A stretch of 64,000 nt of DNA from Sipunculus nudus (GCA_026874595.1 CM049313.1:29198008-29262007); one strand, 5' to 3'. Positions 49,011 to 61,300 are shown, counted from the first letter of the stretch. Translations and numbers: made by a program. The notes: a model not told the origin generated them from the letters alone.

Positions 49011-49894
49011 CAGGGCTGCATGTGGAGCCGATCTGTGAGCTTATGCAATGGTGTGGCTACCATTTCAGATTTAGCAACAGGCCGAAGGTCAGTCTGAATC
49101 TATTTATAGCTTTGGCAGACTGCCAACTGTATCTGAGATTAGGTAACAGGTCACAAGTTAACTCAGTGCAGCCAGGTATAGGTCAGGAAGTCACTCAGTG
49201 CGGTAGCTGCATTCTATATATGGCTTTGGCAGACTGCCCACTGCATCAGATTTGGCACCAAAGTATAGCCTTATCTATTTTTAGCTTTGGCAGACTGCCA
49301 ACTGTGTCAGATTATGCAACAGGTCAAGAGTTCACTCAGTGCAGCCAGGTACAGGTCAAAAGTTCACTCAGTCTAGCCAGGTGCAGATCAAGATCCCTCA
49401 GTGCAGTAGCCTGAGCATGCAATTTGTCACAGTTCACTCGGGGCAACTGCCTTTTTCACCTAAGCTTGGTCAGCCCAGTGCATCAGACTCAAGGTAAGTT
49501 TGATGTATTGGCCTGATATTTTGACCTGTCTACGTGTCTTTGATGGCTTTCTCGTTCACAAGACTGGTGTCACCATCTACAATGACTTTTGCACAGTATA
49601 TGCCCCTTCCTATTTCTTTGGAGGAATTTGATATATCAGCCTGAAATTGGGCATATTTATACATATCAAATAGCTTTGTCGTATCCAAGACTGGTGGTGC
49701 CACCTGCAATAATTTTTGCACAGTGTGTGTCCCTGCTTATTTCTCAGGAGGGGTTGGATATATCAATCTGAAATTTGGCATATGTATATATCTCTGATAG
49801 CTTTGTTGTATACAAGACATGGTGGTGCCAGCTACAATCATTTTTGTGTTGTGTGCACCCATGCCAGAATATCAGCAGTGATATTTGTGTAATT

Positions 49895-51516
49895 GTATCC
49901 GCCAATACAGAGTTTTGCGTATACTATGTTTTCAGTTGCACGCCGCCGCTGCCGCGTAGGATTCCGGAGAACTCCTCTGTAACCGTTGGGCAGAATTTTA
50001 CGACACCCGGGATTATGTTCAGGTCACATGTGAACTGCTGCACCCTGATTTTGTTTTGACCTCTGACCTTTCCTCTCTGCCCAGCGTCCATTTGTGCGTC
50101 TTGTTTCCATCCACATATCTCGGAAACCATTTGACCGATCAGGAAAATTTTTTTGTACAAATGTAGCCCTTGTATAGCTTTATAACATGCACATAAAATG
50201 GTGGCGCCATCTGCAACCATGTTTGCACAATGTCCATCTGTCCATCTGCCTTGGGTTAAAATCACTCATATCTCTGCAGTGGTTTGACTAATTCACCTGA
50301 AATCGGGCATGCTTATACATCCTGGATAGCTTTCTTGATTTTATGACAGGTGGCTGCACCTACATTCACGTTCACGCTGATCACATCCAAGCTCATATCT
50401 CGGGAACCGTTTGCTTGATCAGGGAATAAAATTTATACAAATGTAGCCCTTGGATAGCTCTATAACATACACAAAAAATGGTGGCGCCACCTGTTACCAT
50501 GTTTGCAGAGTGTCCATCTGTTCATCTGCCTTGGGTTGAAATCACTCCAATCTCTGCAGTGAATTGACTAATCCACCTGAATTTCGGCATGCGTATACAT
50601 CCAGGATAGCTTTCTTGAATTTATGACATATGGCGCCACCTACATTCACGTTCACGCTGATCATGCCGCCGCTGCCGCGTAGGATTCCGGAGAACTCCTC
50701 TGTAACCGTTGGGCAGAATTTTACGACACCCTGGATTATGTTCAGGTCACATGTGAACTGCTGCACCCTGATTTTGTTTTGACCTCTGACCTTTCCTCTC
50801 TGCCCAGCGTCCATTTGTGCGTCTTGTTTCCATACATAAATCCACATATCTCGGGAACCGTTTGACTGATTAGGCCAAAATTGTGCATGTGTATAGATCT
50901 CACATAGCTCTTTATCATACGCAAAACTGGTGGTGCCACCTGCAACCATTTTTACACAGCTTCTATCTGTTTGTCTGCAGTGGGATTATGTCACTCATAT
51001 CTTGGCAGTGGTTTGACATATCTGCCTAAAATTTTGCAGTTTTATACATCCTGGATAGCTTTCTTGATTTTATGACGGGTGGCGCCACCTACATTCTAGT
51101 TTATGCTGCAGACATCTAAGCTTGTATCTCGGGAACCGTTTGAATGATTGGGTCAAAATTTTGCATGTCTATAGATCTCACATAGGTCTTTATCATACAC
51201 AAAACTGGAGGGGCCACCTGCAACCATTTTTGCACTGCGTCTGTCTGTTTGTCTGCCGTGGGCTAAAATCACTCATATACATATGGTGGTTTGACTTTTC
51301 TGCCTAAAATATTGCATATATATACAACTTGGACAACTTTCTGGATTTGTGGTAGGTGGCACAACCTACATACACATTTAGGCTGCAGACATCCATGCTA
51401 ATATGCAACATACCTCACTCTATTTCCCCTTGCCACCCAATCCATGCCTCACTTCACCCGTTCCACTCTGATTATGGCGGATACACGTAGTCACTTGTCG
51501 GCTACCTGTATTCTAG
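49895..51516 (+). mobile_element. H4 element with internal duplication
   Basis: The 5' end GTATCCGCCAATACAGAG…TTTTGCGTATAC is the H4 hairpin, and the 3' end is CTAG (51513-51516). A ~170-bp segment of the 5' region (gccgccgctgccgcgtagg…) is repeated almost exactly at 49942 and 50665. Each repeat contains a DR1 TGACCTCTGACCT (50057, 50780). The left flank is H2; the right flank is H3 sequence that elsewhere follows an H2 terminus. Confidence 0.75.
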
Positions 51517-54500
51517 TTTTTAAAGTTTACACATTTTTTCTCTATTTTTGAGATATATAAATACAGACTAAATCTTGGCCAGTTGGTTATTCTGTTTGAT
51601 GCTTCAGCTGAATGGGTATATACTACCATTCTGATGATAAAATTTCCTTTTGCAAATCTCTTCCCAGTCAGCTGAGCGTCATGACCCATGGGTCACTTGT
51701 TAGTGAACCTGTGAGCTTATGCGATGGTGTGGCGTTCTCTCGTCCGGCGTCCATCATCTGTATGTTAACCCATACTATTTTGAAAACTGTAAGAATTAGC
51801 ATCGCGAAATTTTATGCAAAAAATTAGTCATCTAAAAACTCTATCAGATTTTGCTTATTTTTTGGTTAACTGCATTTTTTAAGATAACCCTTGGATATCT
51901 CTGCATTGGTTTGACTGATCCACCAGAAATTTTGCAGGTTTATACATCCTAGACAGCTTTCTTGATTTTATGACTGGTGGTGCCATGTACATTCATATTT
52001 ATGCTGCAGACATCCAACCTCATAACTGGGGAAATTTTGCATGTGAATAGATCTCACATAGCTCTTTTTCATTCGCAAAACTGGTGGCGCCACCTGCAAC
52101 CAATTTTGCAAAGTGTCCGTCTGTTTGTTTGATGTGCGATAAAATCACACATATCTCGGCAGTGGTTTGACATATCTGCCTAAAATTTTGCAGGTTTATA
52201 CATCTTGGATAGCTTTCTGGATTTTGTGGCAGGTGGCACCTCCTACATTTATGTTTAAGCTGCAGACATGCAGGCTTATATCCCAGGACTGATTTGTTGT
52301 ATCCTCCTGAAATTTTGCATATGTGTAGATCTCACATAGGTCTTTATCATACACAAAACTGGGCTAAAATCACTCATATACATGTGGTGGTTTGACTTTT
52401 CTGCCTAAAATTTTGCATATATATACAACTTGGACAGCTTTCTGGATTTGTGGTAGGTGGCACAACCTACATACACATTTAGGCTGCAGACATCCATGCT
52501 AATATGCAACATACCTCACTCTATTTCCCCTTGCCACCCAATCCATGCCTCACTTCACCCGTTCCACTCTGATTATGGCGGATACACGTAGTCACTTGTC
52601 GGCTACCTGTATTCTAGTTTTTAAAGTTTACACATTTTTTCTCTATTTTTGAGATATATAAATACAGACTAAATCTTGGCCAGTTGGTTATTCTGTTTGA
52701 TGCTTCAGCTGAATGGGTATATACTACCATTCTGATGATAAAATTTCCTTTTGCAAATCTCTTCCCAGTCAGCTGAGCGTCATGACCCATGGGTCACTTG
52801 TTAGTGAACCTGTGAGCTTATGCGATGGTGTGGCGTTCTCTCGTCCGGCGTCCATCATCTGTATGTTAACCCATACTATTTTGAAAACTGTAAGAATTAG
52901 CATCGCGAAATTTTATGCAAAAAATTAGTCATCTAAAAACTCTATCAGATTTTGCTTATTTTTTGGTTAACTGCATTTTTTAAGATAACCCTTGGATATC
53001 TCTGCATTGGTTTGACTGATCCACCAGAAATTTTGCAGGTTTATACATCCTAGACAGCTTTCTTGATTTTATGACTGGTGGTGCCATGTACATTCATATT
53101 TATGCTGCAGACATCCAACCTCATAACTGGGGAAATTTTGCATGTGAATAGATCTCACATAGCTCTTTTTCATTCGCAAAACTGGTGGCGCCACCTGCAA
53201 CCAATTTTGCAAAGTGTCCGTCTGTTTGTTTGATGTGCGATAAAATCACACATATCTCGGCAGTGGTTTGACATATCTGCCTAAAATTTTGCAGGTTTAT
53301 ACATCTTGGATAGCTTTCTGGATTTTGTGGCAGGTGGCACCTCCTACATTTATGTTTAAGCTGCAGACATGCAGGCTTATATCCCAGGACTGATTTGTTG
53401 TATCCTCCTGAAATTTTGCATATGTGTAGATCTCACATAGGTCTTTATCATACACAAAACTGGGCTAAAATCACTCATATACATGTGGTGGTTTGACTTT
53501 TCTGCCTAAAATTTTGCATATATATACAACTTGGACAGCTTTCTGGATTTGTGGTAGGTGGCACAACCTACATACACATTTAGGCTGCAAACATCCATGC
53601 TAATATGCAACATACCTCACTCTATTTCCCCTTGCCACTCAATCCATGCCTCACTTCACCCGTTCCACTCTGATTATGGCGGATACACGTAGTCACTTGT
53701 CTGCTACCTGTATTCTAGTTTTTAAAGTTTACACATTTTTTCTCTATTTTTGAGATATATAAATACAGACTAAATCTTGGCCTGTTGGTTATTCTGTTTG
53801 ATGCTTCAGCTGAATGGGTATATACTACCATTCTGATGATAAAATTTCCTTTTGCGAATCTCTTCTTAGTCAGCTGAGCGTCATGACCCATGGGTCACTT
53901 GTTAGTGAACCTGTGAGCTTATGCGATGGTGTGGCGTTCTCTCGTCCGGCGTCTGTCATCTGTACCTTAAAACCCATACTATCTTGAAAACTGTAAGAAT
54001 TAGCATCGCGAAATTTTATGCAAAAAATTAGTCATCTAAAAACTCTATCAGATTTTGCTTATCTTTTGGTTAACTGCATTTTCTTAGATAGCCCTTGGAT
54101 ATCTCTGCATTGGTTTGACTGATCCACCAGAAATTTTGCAGGTTTATACATCCTAGACAGCTTTCTTGATTTTATGACTGGTGGTGCCATGTACATTCAC
54201 ATTTATGCTGCAGACATCCAACCTCATAACTCGGGAAATTTTGCATGTGTATAGATCTCACATAGCTCTTTTTCATTCGCAAAACATTTATGCTGCAGAC
54301 ATCCAACCTCATAACGGGGGAAATTTTGCATGTGAATAGATCTCACATAGCTCTTTTTCATTCGCAAAACTGGTGCGCCACCTGCAACCAATTTTGCAAA
54401 GTGTCCGTCTGTTTGTTTGATGTGCGATAAAATCACACATATCTTGGCAGTGGTTTGACTTATCTGCATAAAATTTTGCATGTGTATAGATCTCACACAG

Positions 54501-54832
54501 CTCTTAATCATACACAAGATTGGTGGCGCCACCTGACACCATTTTTGCACAGTGTCCTTCTGTTTGTCTGCTGTGGGATAAAATCACTCATATACAAGTA
54601 GTGGTTTGACTTATCTGCCTAAAATTTTGCATATGTATACAACTTGGACAGCTTTCTGGATTTTGTGGTAGGTGGCGCAACCTACATACACATATCCACT
54701 GGAGACATCCATGCTATTATGCAACACACATTACTCTATTTCCCCTTGCCACTCAATCCATGCCTCACTTCACCCGTCCCACTCTGATTTCGATGGATAC
54801 ACGTAGTCGCATGTCGACTACCCGTATTCTAG
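51517..54832 (+). repeat. Tandem ~1.1-kb composite unit, three copies
   Basis: Each unit runs from an H3 3' segment (tttttaaagtttac… CAGCTGAGC, TGACCCATGGGTCA, CTTG), through an H2 5' end (AGTGAACCTGTGAGC) truncated at about 200 bp, into H4 3' sequence ending CTAG. Ends are at 51516, 52617, 53717 and 54832. Units 1 and 2 are almost identical (period 1101 bp). Unit 3 is slightly more diverged, with an extra partial repeat near 54240-54350. Because H4 3' sequence also precedes unit 1, the duplication phase is ambiguous. Confidence 0.85.
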
Positions 54833-55004
54833 TTTTAAAATGTCCTAGTCCGAAACTTGCATGTCCAAAATGTCCATTCTGCTGAAATCATAATGACTAA
54901 GGAAAATATGCAGGACATAAGAGGATCAATAATAAATTTAAAAAATAATCCTCCATTCATACTCCCAAACTTTGCACAGGTTTGCATTAGGCCTGTAGGC
55001 CTTG
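54833..55004 (+). mobile_element. H2 3' end (short variant)
   Basis: ttttaaaatgtcctagtccg… to AGGCCTGTAGGCCTTG, matching 1360-1531. The preceding H4 end interrupts it at a TT. Confidence 0.7.
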
Positions 55005-55679
55005 TTGATGATATTTTCAAGCCAAAAAAAACTTAAGTGAATGTTTAACCCTTAGGCAGAAAAATTAGAACCTGCTGCAGTATAGATAAAGTTATTAGGC
55101 CAAGTCAAAACCTGTGTGACAATAGCACTCCTTTTCCAAATGTTAATAATATAAATGACATCAGCCATAATTCCTCTCAAAGGATTTTATAAAAATCTTT
55201 ACATAACTGGAGTTAAACCCCATCTTCCTCATAAATCAGCTTATATTACCACACAAAACCAACATTTTTCTACCCCTTCTTCCAAATCATATTTTATGAT
55301 TATAAAGAACAGCTGAGCATCGTGACCCATGGGTCCCTTGTTTTCTTCTTTATGAGACCGTCAAATAACAGCAATAATGTTAGTTTCCCAACTGTGGTTT
55401 CATCTAGTGTCCTGAAACCTTGTGTGTTCATTGATTATGACTGGTGTCTTCAATTCCTGAAGACTGGTGGCGCCACCTGTACTTTTCCTTTTTTTTTTTT
55501 TACAAATTTTTCCCTTTATTTTGAGACTGCCAAACTATAATGATACTATCAGATTTGCAACTGTGGTTTCATCTTGTGTCCTGAATTCTTGTGTGTTATT
55601 AGGACCCTGCTTGAATAAGCAGATCCCCTATTGTAATCACCCTGTCCATCCATCTGCTCGTCTTTCTGTATTTCTGTCA
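55005..55679 (+). mobile_element. H3-variant 3' end and two-unit ~168-bp repeat
   Basis: 55005-55340 matches 37080-37345 and ends gacccatgggtcCCTTG. Then caactgtggtttcatc recurs at 55389 and 55557, with GGTGGCGCCACC near 55467. No coding region. Confidence 0.5.
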
Positions 55680-56465
55680 AATATGTTTCCTGATGATAAC
55701 TCAAGTTTAGATAGATATATTGATTTCAAACTTAACTTATATATGGCTCACCTCTAACGCAGAAACTCTATTGATTTTGGGGTCATGAGGTCAGAGGTCA
55801 AGGTCACAGGACCCACTTATTTAGAAAGATTGTGGATGCATTGTAAGCCAAACTTTTCATCCCAAACCTTCCATCTGGCACAAATAGCTGACCTGCCAAT
55901 AGGGGAAGAACCTGATCCACATTGGGGTCACAAGGTCAAACGTGTAGGTCACAAGAGCCATCTGTCCTCATATTTGTTTCCTGATGATAACTCCAGTTTG
56001 AATTTACATATTGGTTTCAAACTTGATTCATATATGACCCACAAATAATATAAGAACCCTTTTGATTCTGGGGTAATGAGGTCAGAGGTCAAAGCCACAC
56101 GACTGACTTATTTTGAAAGATTGTGGATGCATTTTAAGCCAAACTTTTTATCCCAAACTTTCCATCTGGCACAAATAGCTGACCTGCCAATAGGGGAAGA
56201 ACCTGATCCACATTGGGGTCACAAGGTCAAACGTGTAGGTCACAAGAGCCATCTGTCCTGATATTTGTTTCCTGATGATAACTCCAGTTTGAATTTACAT
56301 ATTGGTTTCAAACTTGATTCATATATGACCCACAAATAATATAAGAACCCTTTTGATTCTGGGGTAATGAGGTCAGAGGTCAAAGCCACATGACCGACTT
56401 ATTTTGAAAGATTGTGGATGCATTTTAAGCCAAACTTTTCATCCCAAACCTTCCATCTTACACAT
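55680..56465 (+). repeat. H5-type ~291-bp tandem array (opposite orientation to H5)
   Basis: Three units start tgtttcctgatgataactc at 55686, 55975 and 56265. Each holds AGGTCAGAGGTCA (55788, 56079, 56370). The sequence is the inverse of the H5 core at 23.2-24.7 kb. Terminal structures were not found. It ends about 70 bp before the TIMM44 exon at 56533. Confidence 0.75.
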
Positions 56466-56532
56466 ACCTGATAGGTGACCTGCAGAAAGGAGATTAACCT
56501 GATTGATTTGATTCTTTGCTTTATCTTTGTAG

Positions 56533-56682
56533 CATATTGAAGAAGTAGAGAAATCAGAAATTGGCCAGAAGAGTAAAGAATTTGTTGAAGAAGTGGGTAA
56601 GACTGCCAGCAGAGCAGCAGAGACTGTCAGCAAGGGTGGTCAGCAGATTGGACAGAGTACAGTATTCAGATCTGTAGCAGAG
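56533..56682 (+). CDS. TIMM44: TIMM44 coding exon (50 codons)
   Basis: The acceptor tttatctttgtag ends at 56532 and the donor gtcagt begins at 56683. Translation starts HIEEVEKSEIGQKSKEFVEE, contains the AETVSKGGQQIGQ stretch and ends FRSVAE. The Gly-Gly turn followed by a xxFRxxxx helix is characteristic of Tim44 just before the linker to its C-terminal domain. Both ends are phase 0, and it joins directly to …KDKVKE. The next exon, which would begin the linker, was not found before the window ends. Confidence 0.88.
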
Positions 56683-56797
56683 GTCAGTGCATGGAACACA
56701 CATGGGTTAAATTGACTTAGTAAAATCAGACATGTTCTGCAGTAAATTTGTTCCAGTAATGAGTGTTGCCAATATGCAGACAGAGAATTCTGTTTTT

Positions 56798-57327
56798 AGC
56801 GAACCTGTGAGCTTATCTGATGGCCCAGCGTCGTCCGTCATCCGTCCGCGGTCCAGGGCTGGCTTTCCACTGTCCATGGCTGTAAGTCAGAAACCGTCGG
56901 AGCTAGCAGCTCCAAATTACATGTAAGAATTAGTCACATGTGAAACTTGGAGCTTATTATTGGGTATCTGCATTAATTTAGATTTTATAGAGAAAAAGCT
57001 TAAAAAACTTTAAAAATCTTCCTCTCTGAAACTGTCCAGCCAAATTGTCCAATATTTCACAGAAATGTTCTCTCAAGTTTGTTTGAATGGTTTCAGTTCG
57101 ATGATTTTTGACCGAGTTACAGGAAGTTGAACTTAGTCATCTGTGCAAAAAAGCATACTAAACTTAAAATCTCAGAAACAGCTGGAGCTGTCATCACCAA
57201 ATTTTGTGTCAATGTTTGTCACATGAGTCATATCTGAAATTGAGGTGTTGGTGGCTCCACCTACATTGATCTGTTTTTTACAAGCAAAAATGTAAGTTTC
57301 GACTCATCTAGCTTATACACTGTTTTT
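56798..57327 (+). mobile_element. H2 5' fragment
   Basis: AGCGAACCTGTGAGCTTATC… to cttatacactgtttt, where an H3 5' end begins. The intact sequence continues tatgatgaaactg in the copies near 640 and 25893. Confidence 0.65.
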
Positions 57328-58370
57328 AGCTCAGCTGACTGTAAGTCATCTGAGCTATAGCGATCACTCTTTGTCCGTCGTCCGTCTGTCCGTCCGTCCG
57401 TCTGCCCGTTAACCTGGCACAAATCGTAACCGCTGGATCTAGAATGTTGTAACTTTACATTCTGAGAGGTCCATGAAAAATCTCCTTGGAAACCAGAAAT
57501 TAGGTTTCTGTTACCCATATCCTTCGAGCTATGGGCCCCAAAGTACCCCCCAGAATATTAAAAAATTTCATACAAAAACTTCAATATCTCATTAACTACA
57601 TCACTTATGGTCATGATTTTTTGCATACATATTGATCATGAGAAGTTTCATCAGTTCCTGCAGACTGGTGGCGCCACCTTTTTTTTTTTATTTTTTACAA
57701 ATTTTTTTCTCTATTTTTGAGACCTTTAAAAATGTGAACATCTGTAAACGGGGCACAAATTGTAAAGACTTGACCTAGAATCTTAATTCTTGACACACTG
57801 AGAGACCTATGAAAAGTCTCCATGGAAACCTGAAATTAGGTCTCTGTTACCCATATCCTTTGAGCTATGGGGCCCCAAAGTACCCCCCCCCCCCCCAGAA
57901 TAGTCAAAAATGTCATACAAAAACTTCAATTTCTCATTAACTACATCACTGATGGTCATTATTTTTTGCATACGATTTGATCATAAGATGTTTCATCAGT
58001 GTCTGCAGACTGGTGGCACCACCTGTATTTTTCGATTTTTTACTAATTGTTTTCTCTATTTTTGAGACCTTTAAAAATGTGAACATCTGTCAACAGGGCA
58101 CAAATTGTAAAGACTGGACCTAGAATCTTCATTCCTCACACAGTGAGAGACCTATGAAAAGTCTCCAGGCAAACCTGAAATAAGGTCTCTGTTACCCATA
58201 TCCTTCAAGCTATAGGACTCCGAAGTATCCCTCAGAATAATGGAAAATTTGATACAAAAGCTGAAGTTTCTGAACAACTATTGCAGAGATCACCATGATT
58301 CTTTGCATGGATATTGACCATAAAGTGTTTTTATTAGTTTCTGCAGACTGGTGGAACCACCCGTATTTTT
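57328..58370 (+). mobile_element. H3 element (5' part), interrupted by H2
   Basis: AGCTCAGCTGACTGTAAGTC, a GTCY tract, then three monomers with GGTGGCGCCACC or variants (57667, 58013, 58350). A poly-C run lies near 57883-57896. It breaks off after the third palindrome where H2 copy d begins, and resumes at 63091. Confidence 0.7.
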
Positions 58371-61300
58371 AGCGAACCTGTGAGCTTATGCGATGGTGCG
58401 GCGGCGTCCGTCGAGTGTCCTGCGTTGTGCGTCGTGCGTCGTCTGTACGTTAACCATAGCTATCTCAAAAAGGCAGGAGCTAGCATCACCAAATTTTTTG
58501 CAAATAATCAGTCATCCAAAAAACTATATCGTATTTTGTTTATTTTTTTTCTAACTGCATTTTCTTAAGATTATATAGGGAAAAAGCTAAAAAAGCTTTA
58601 AAAATCTTCTCCGAAACTGTCCAGCCAAATTTTTCAGTATTTCACAGAAATGATCCCTGGAACAATCTTTCTCAAGTTTGTTCGAATGGTTCCAGTTCGG
58701 AGATTTTTGGCCAAGTTGCAGGAGGATGAACTTAGTCATCTGTCCAAAAAAGCACACTAAAATTAAAATCTCAGAAACGGCTGGAGCTATAATCACCAAA
58801 TTTTATACCAATGTTTGTCACATATGTCATATCTGAAATTGAGGTATTGGTGGTGCCACCTGCATCGGCCTTTTCTGTACGGGGTCATTAGTGCCTGTAT
58901 CACACTAAGGGCTACAAAAAACTTCTCCGAAACCATATGGCCAAAATGTTTAATATCGCACAGAAATTATCCTAGGGTAGTGCTTTCTGATTTTTGTTCA
59001 AATGGTCTCTTTTCAGTAACTTTTGGCTAAGTTATGGGAAGCTGAATTTAGTCATATGCCATAACAGCCCATTTTAGCTCAGTGGCTACAGAAATCTTCT
59101 TCTCAAAAACCTCTGGGCCAAATTCTTAAATCTCACACATTAATTATCCTCAGATGTTGATAATTCAAGTTTGTTGAAATGGTTTTGGTTTAGTGCTTTT
59201 TGGCTGAGTTACGGGAAGCTGAACTTAGCCAGTTTGCTGTTTCTTCCTATATGAGTTTTAAACTTACGTTTTTCGACTGATGCCACTGAAGCCAGTTTGT
59301 TAAATATTTTACCTGAATAATCCCTAGAATAATTCTTATAATAATTGTCATTAATGGTTCCACATGAATGATTTTTGGCTGAATTATGGAGATTGAATTG
59401 AGTCATTTTACCATATATGTTAGCTGTGTGATGCTGTTACATCTAGCCTTGCACCAGTTTATCAGCATCTATTACATCATGCCACTAGACATTTAGATTT
59501 CAGGTTATATTTGGTTAATATTGACAAGAAAGTTTTTTAAAAGTTTTTAAAAAATTTAGATGTATGATTTAAGTTATTCATCATACCAGGCAGTATTACA
59601 ATCATGGATATTCAGCTCTCTGTGGCTATTTAAAGACAACTGTACGTGGATTATAAATTATTGGTATCCCTACTCAGCTTAATTCAAGAATTTGCCATCA
59701 ATGATATATATCTGTATTTTAATTTTGCATTCAGTATGCACCCGTAATAATTTTACATGTATATATTTTCTGATTTCTTTTTTATAAAAAGTCAGCTGAA
59801 AAGCATTTTGTATTGGGAAAATAAATTTCAAAGTTATTTCAAGAAGGGACCACTTTTGTGTACAGATGGCAGCAATTGGTTTACTATTGGCAGTGCCTTG
59901 ATCTTGGCCAATAGCCAAGATGATGTCAGCTCTATAAATAGTTTTGGCACAGTGCCTGGATTGGAATAAGTGCAGCCAGGTATAGGTCAAGAGTTCACTC
60001 AGTGCAGCAGCTGCATTCTATTTATAGCTTTGGCAGACTGCTCACTGCATCATATTTGGCACCAAAGTTCAGCCTGAATCTATTTATAGCTTTGGCAGAC
60101 TGCCAACTGTATCAGATTACACAATAGGTCAAAAGTTCACTCAGTCTAGCCAGGTGCAGGTCAAGAGTTCACTCAGTGCAGTAGCTTGAGGCAGCAATTT
60201 GTCACAGGTTACTCGGGAGCAACTGCCTTACTCACCTAAGCCTTGTCAGCCCAGTGTATCAAACTCTGGGGAAGTTTGATGGATTGGACTGATACCTGTC
60301 TGTGCGTCTTTGATGGTATTCTCATTTACAAGACAGGTGGTCCCACCTACATTGACTTTTGCAGTGTATGCACCTGCTTATTTCTACAGAGAAATTTGAT
60401 ACATCAGCCTAAAATTAGGCATGTTTAAACATATCGGGTAGCTTTATAGTGTACAAGACTGGTGGCGCCACCTACAATAATATTAGCACAGTGTATGTCC
60501 CTGCTTATTTCACAGGAGGGGTTTGACATATCAGTCTGACATTGGGCATATGTATATATCTCTCAGTTGTATATAAGACTGGTGGTGCCAGCTACAATCA
60601 TTGTATCCGCCAAAACAGAGTTTTGCGGATACTATATTTTCAGTTGGACGCAGACGCTGCCGCCATCGCCAATAAGGTTACCAGGAACTCCTCCATAACC
60701 ACTGGGCAGAATTTTTTAAAATTCGGAATTATGATCGGTCAAATGTGAACTGCTGTGCCCTAATTTTTGGTTGACCTCTGACCTTTCCTCTCTGTGCAGC
60801 GTTCATTTGTGCGTCTGTTTCCACACATAAACCCACATATCTCGGGAACCGTTTGACCGATAAGGCTAAAGATTTTGCACAAATGTAGCCCTTGGAAAGC
60901 TTTATAACATACAATAAAAATGGTGGTGCCACCTGCAACCATTTTTGCACAGCGTCCATCTGTTCATCTGCCTTGGGATAAAACCACTCATATCTCTGCA
61001 TTGGTTGGACTTATCCACCTGAAATTTTGCATGTGTATGCATCCTGGACAGCTTTCTTGATTTTATGACAGGTGGCGCCACCTACATTCAAGTTTACGCT
61101 GCAGACATCCAAGCTCATATCTCGGGATTCGTTTAACCAGTTGGGCCAAAATTTTGCACATGTATAGATCTCCCATAGCTATTTATCTTACGCAAAACTG
61201 GTGGTGCCACCTGCAACCATTTTTGCACAGCGTCCATCTGTTCATCTGCCTTGGGATAAAATCACTCATATCTCAGCAGTGGTTTGACTTATCCACCTGA

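Larger units (their letters stand above)
45276..49894 (+). mobile_element. H2 long element, copy c (hosts H1 and H4)
   Basis: It starts AGCGAACCTGTGAGCTTATG. H1 is inserted at 46589-47958. Modules then continue to gcagtgatatttgtgtaatt at 49894, where H4 begins. The expected H2 3' end is absent; the sequence after H4 is H3-type (tttttaaagtttac). Confidence 0.7.
5967..56682 (+). other. TIMM44: TIMM44 gene, central part (four exons, incomplete at both ends)
   Basis: Four exons with consensus splice sites, all phase 0, concatenate to 132 codons without a stop and follow the Tim44 N-terminal/central region in order. Known role of the family: Tim44 is a peripheral matrix-side protein of the mitochondrial inner membrane that anchors mtHsp70 and the J-protein pair to the TIM23 channel. 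The start codon with its presequence, and the C-terminal membrane-binding Tim44 domain, are not in the window. Introns are 9195, 29687 and 11438 bp, and at least 5.9 kb and 7.3 kb of flanking intron are also present. The introns are almost wholly repeat DNA. Assignment rests on protein similarity recalled by eye; the exon order and continuity make it firm. Confidence 0.88.

Noticed and set aside
48983-49414. 143-codon frame in H2 copy c
   Set aside because: It consists of H2 minisatellite and cagttcactc modules; the frame is broken in the other three long copies.
50542-50949. 135-codon open frame on the minus strand, and similar frames at 27133-27426, 49924-50265 and 54224-54550
   Set aside because: They run through tandem arrays, repeat the same peptide with array period and recur wherever H4 occurs; not genes.
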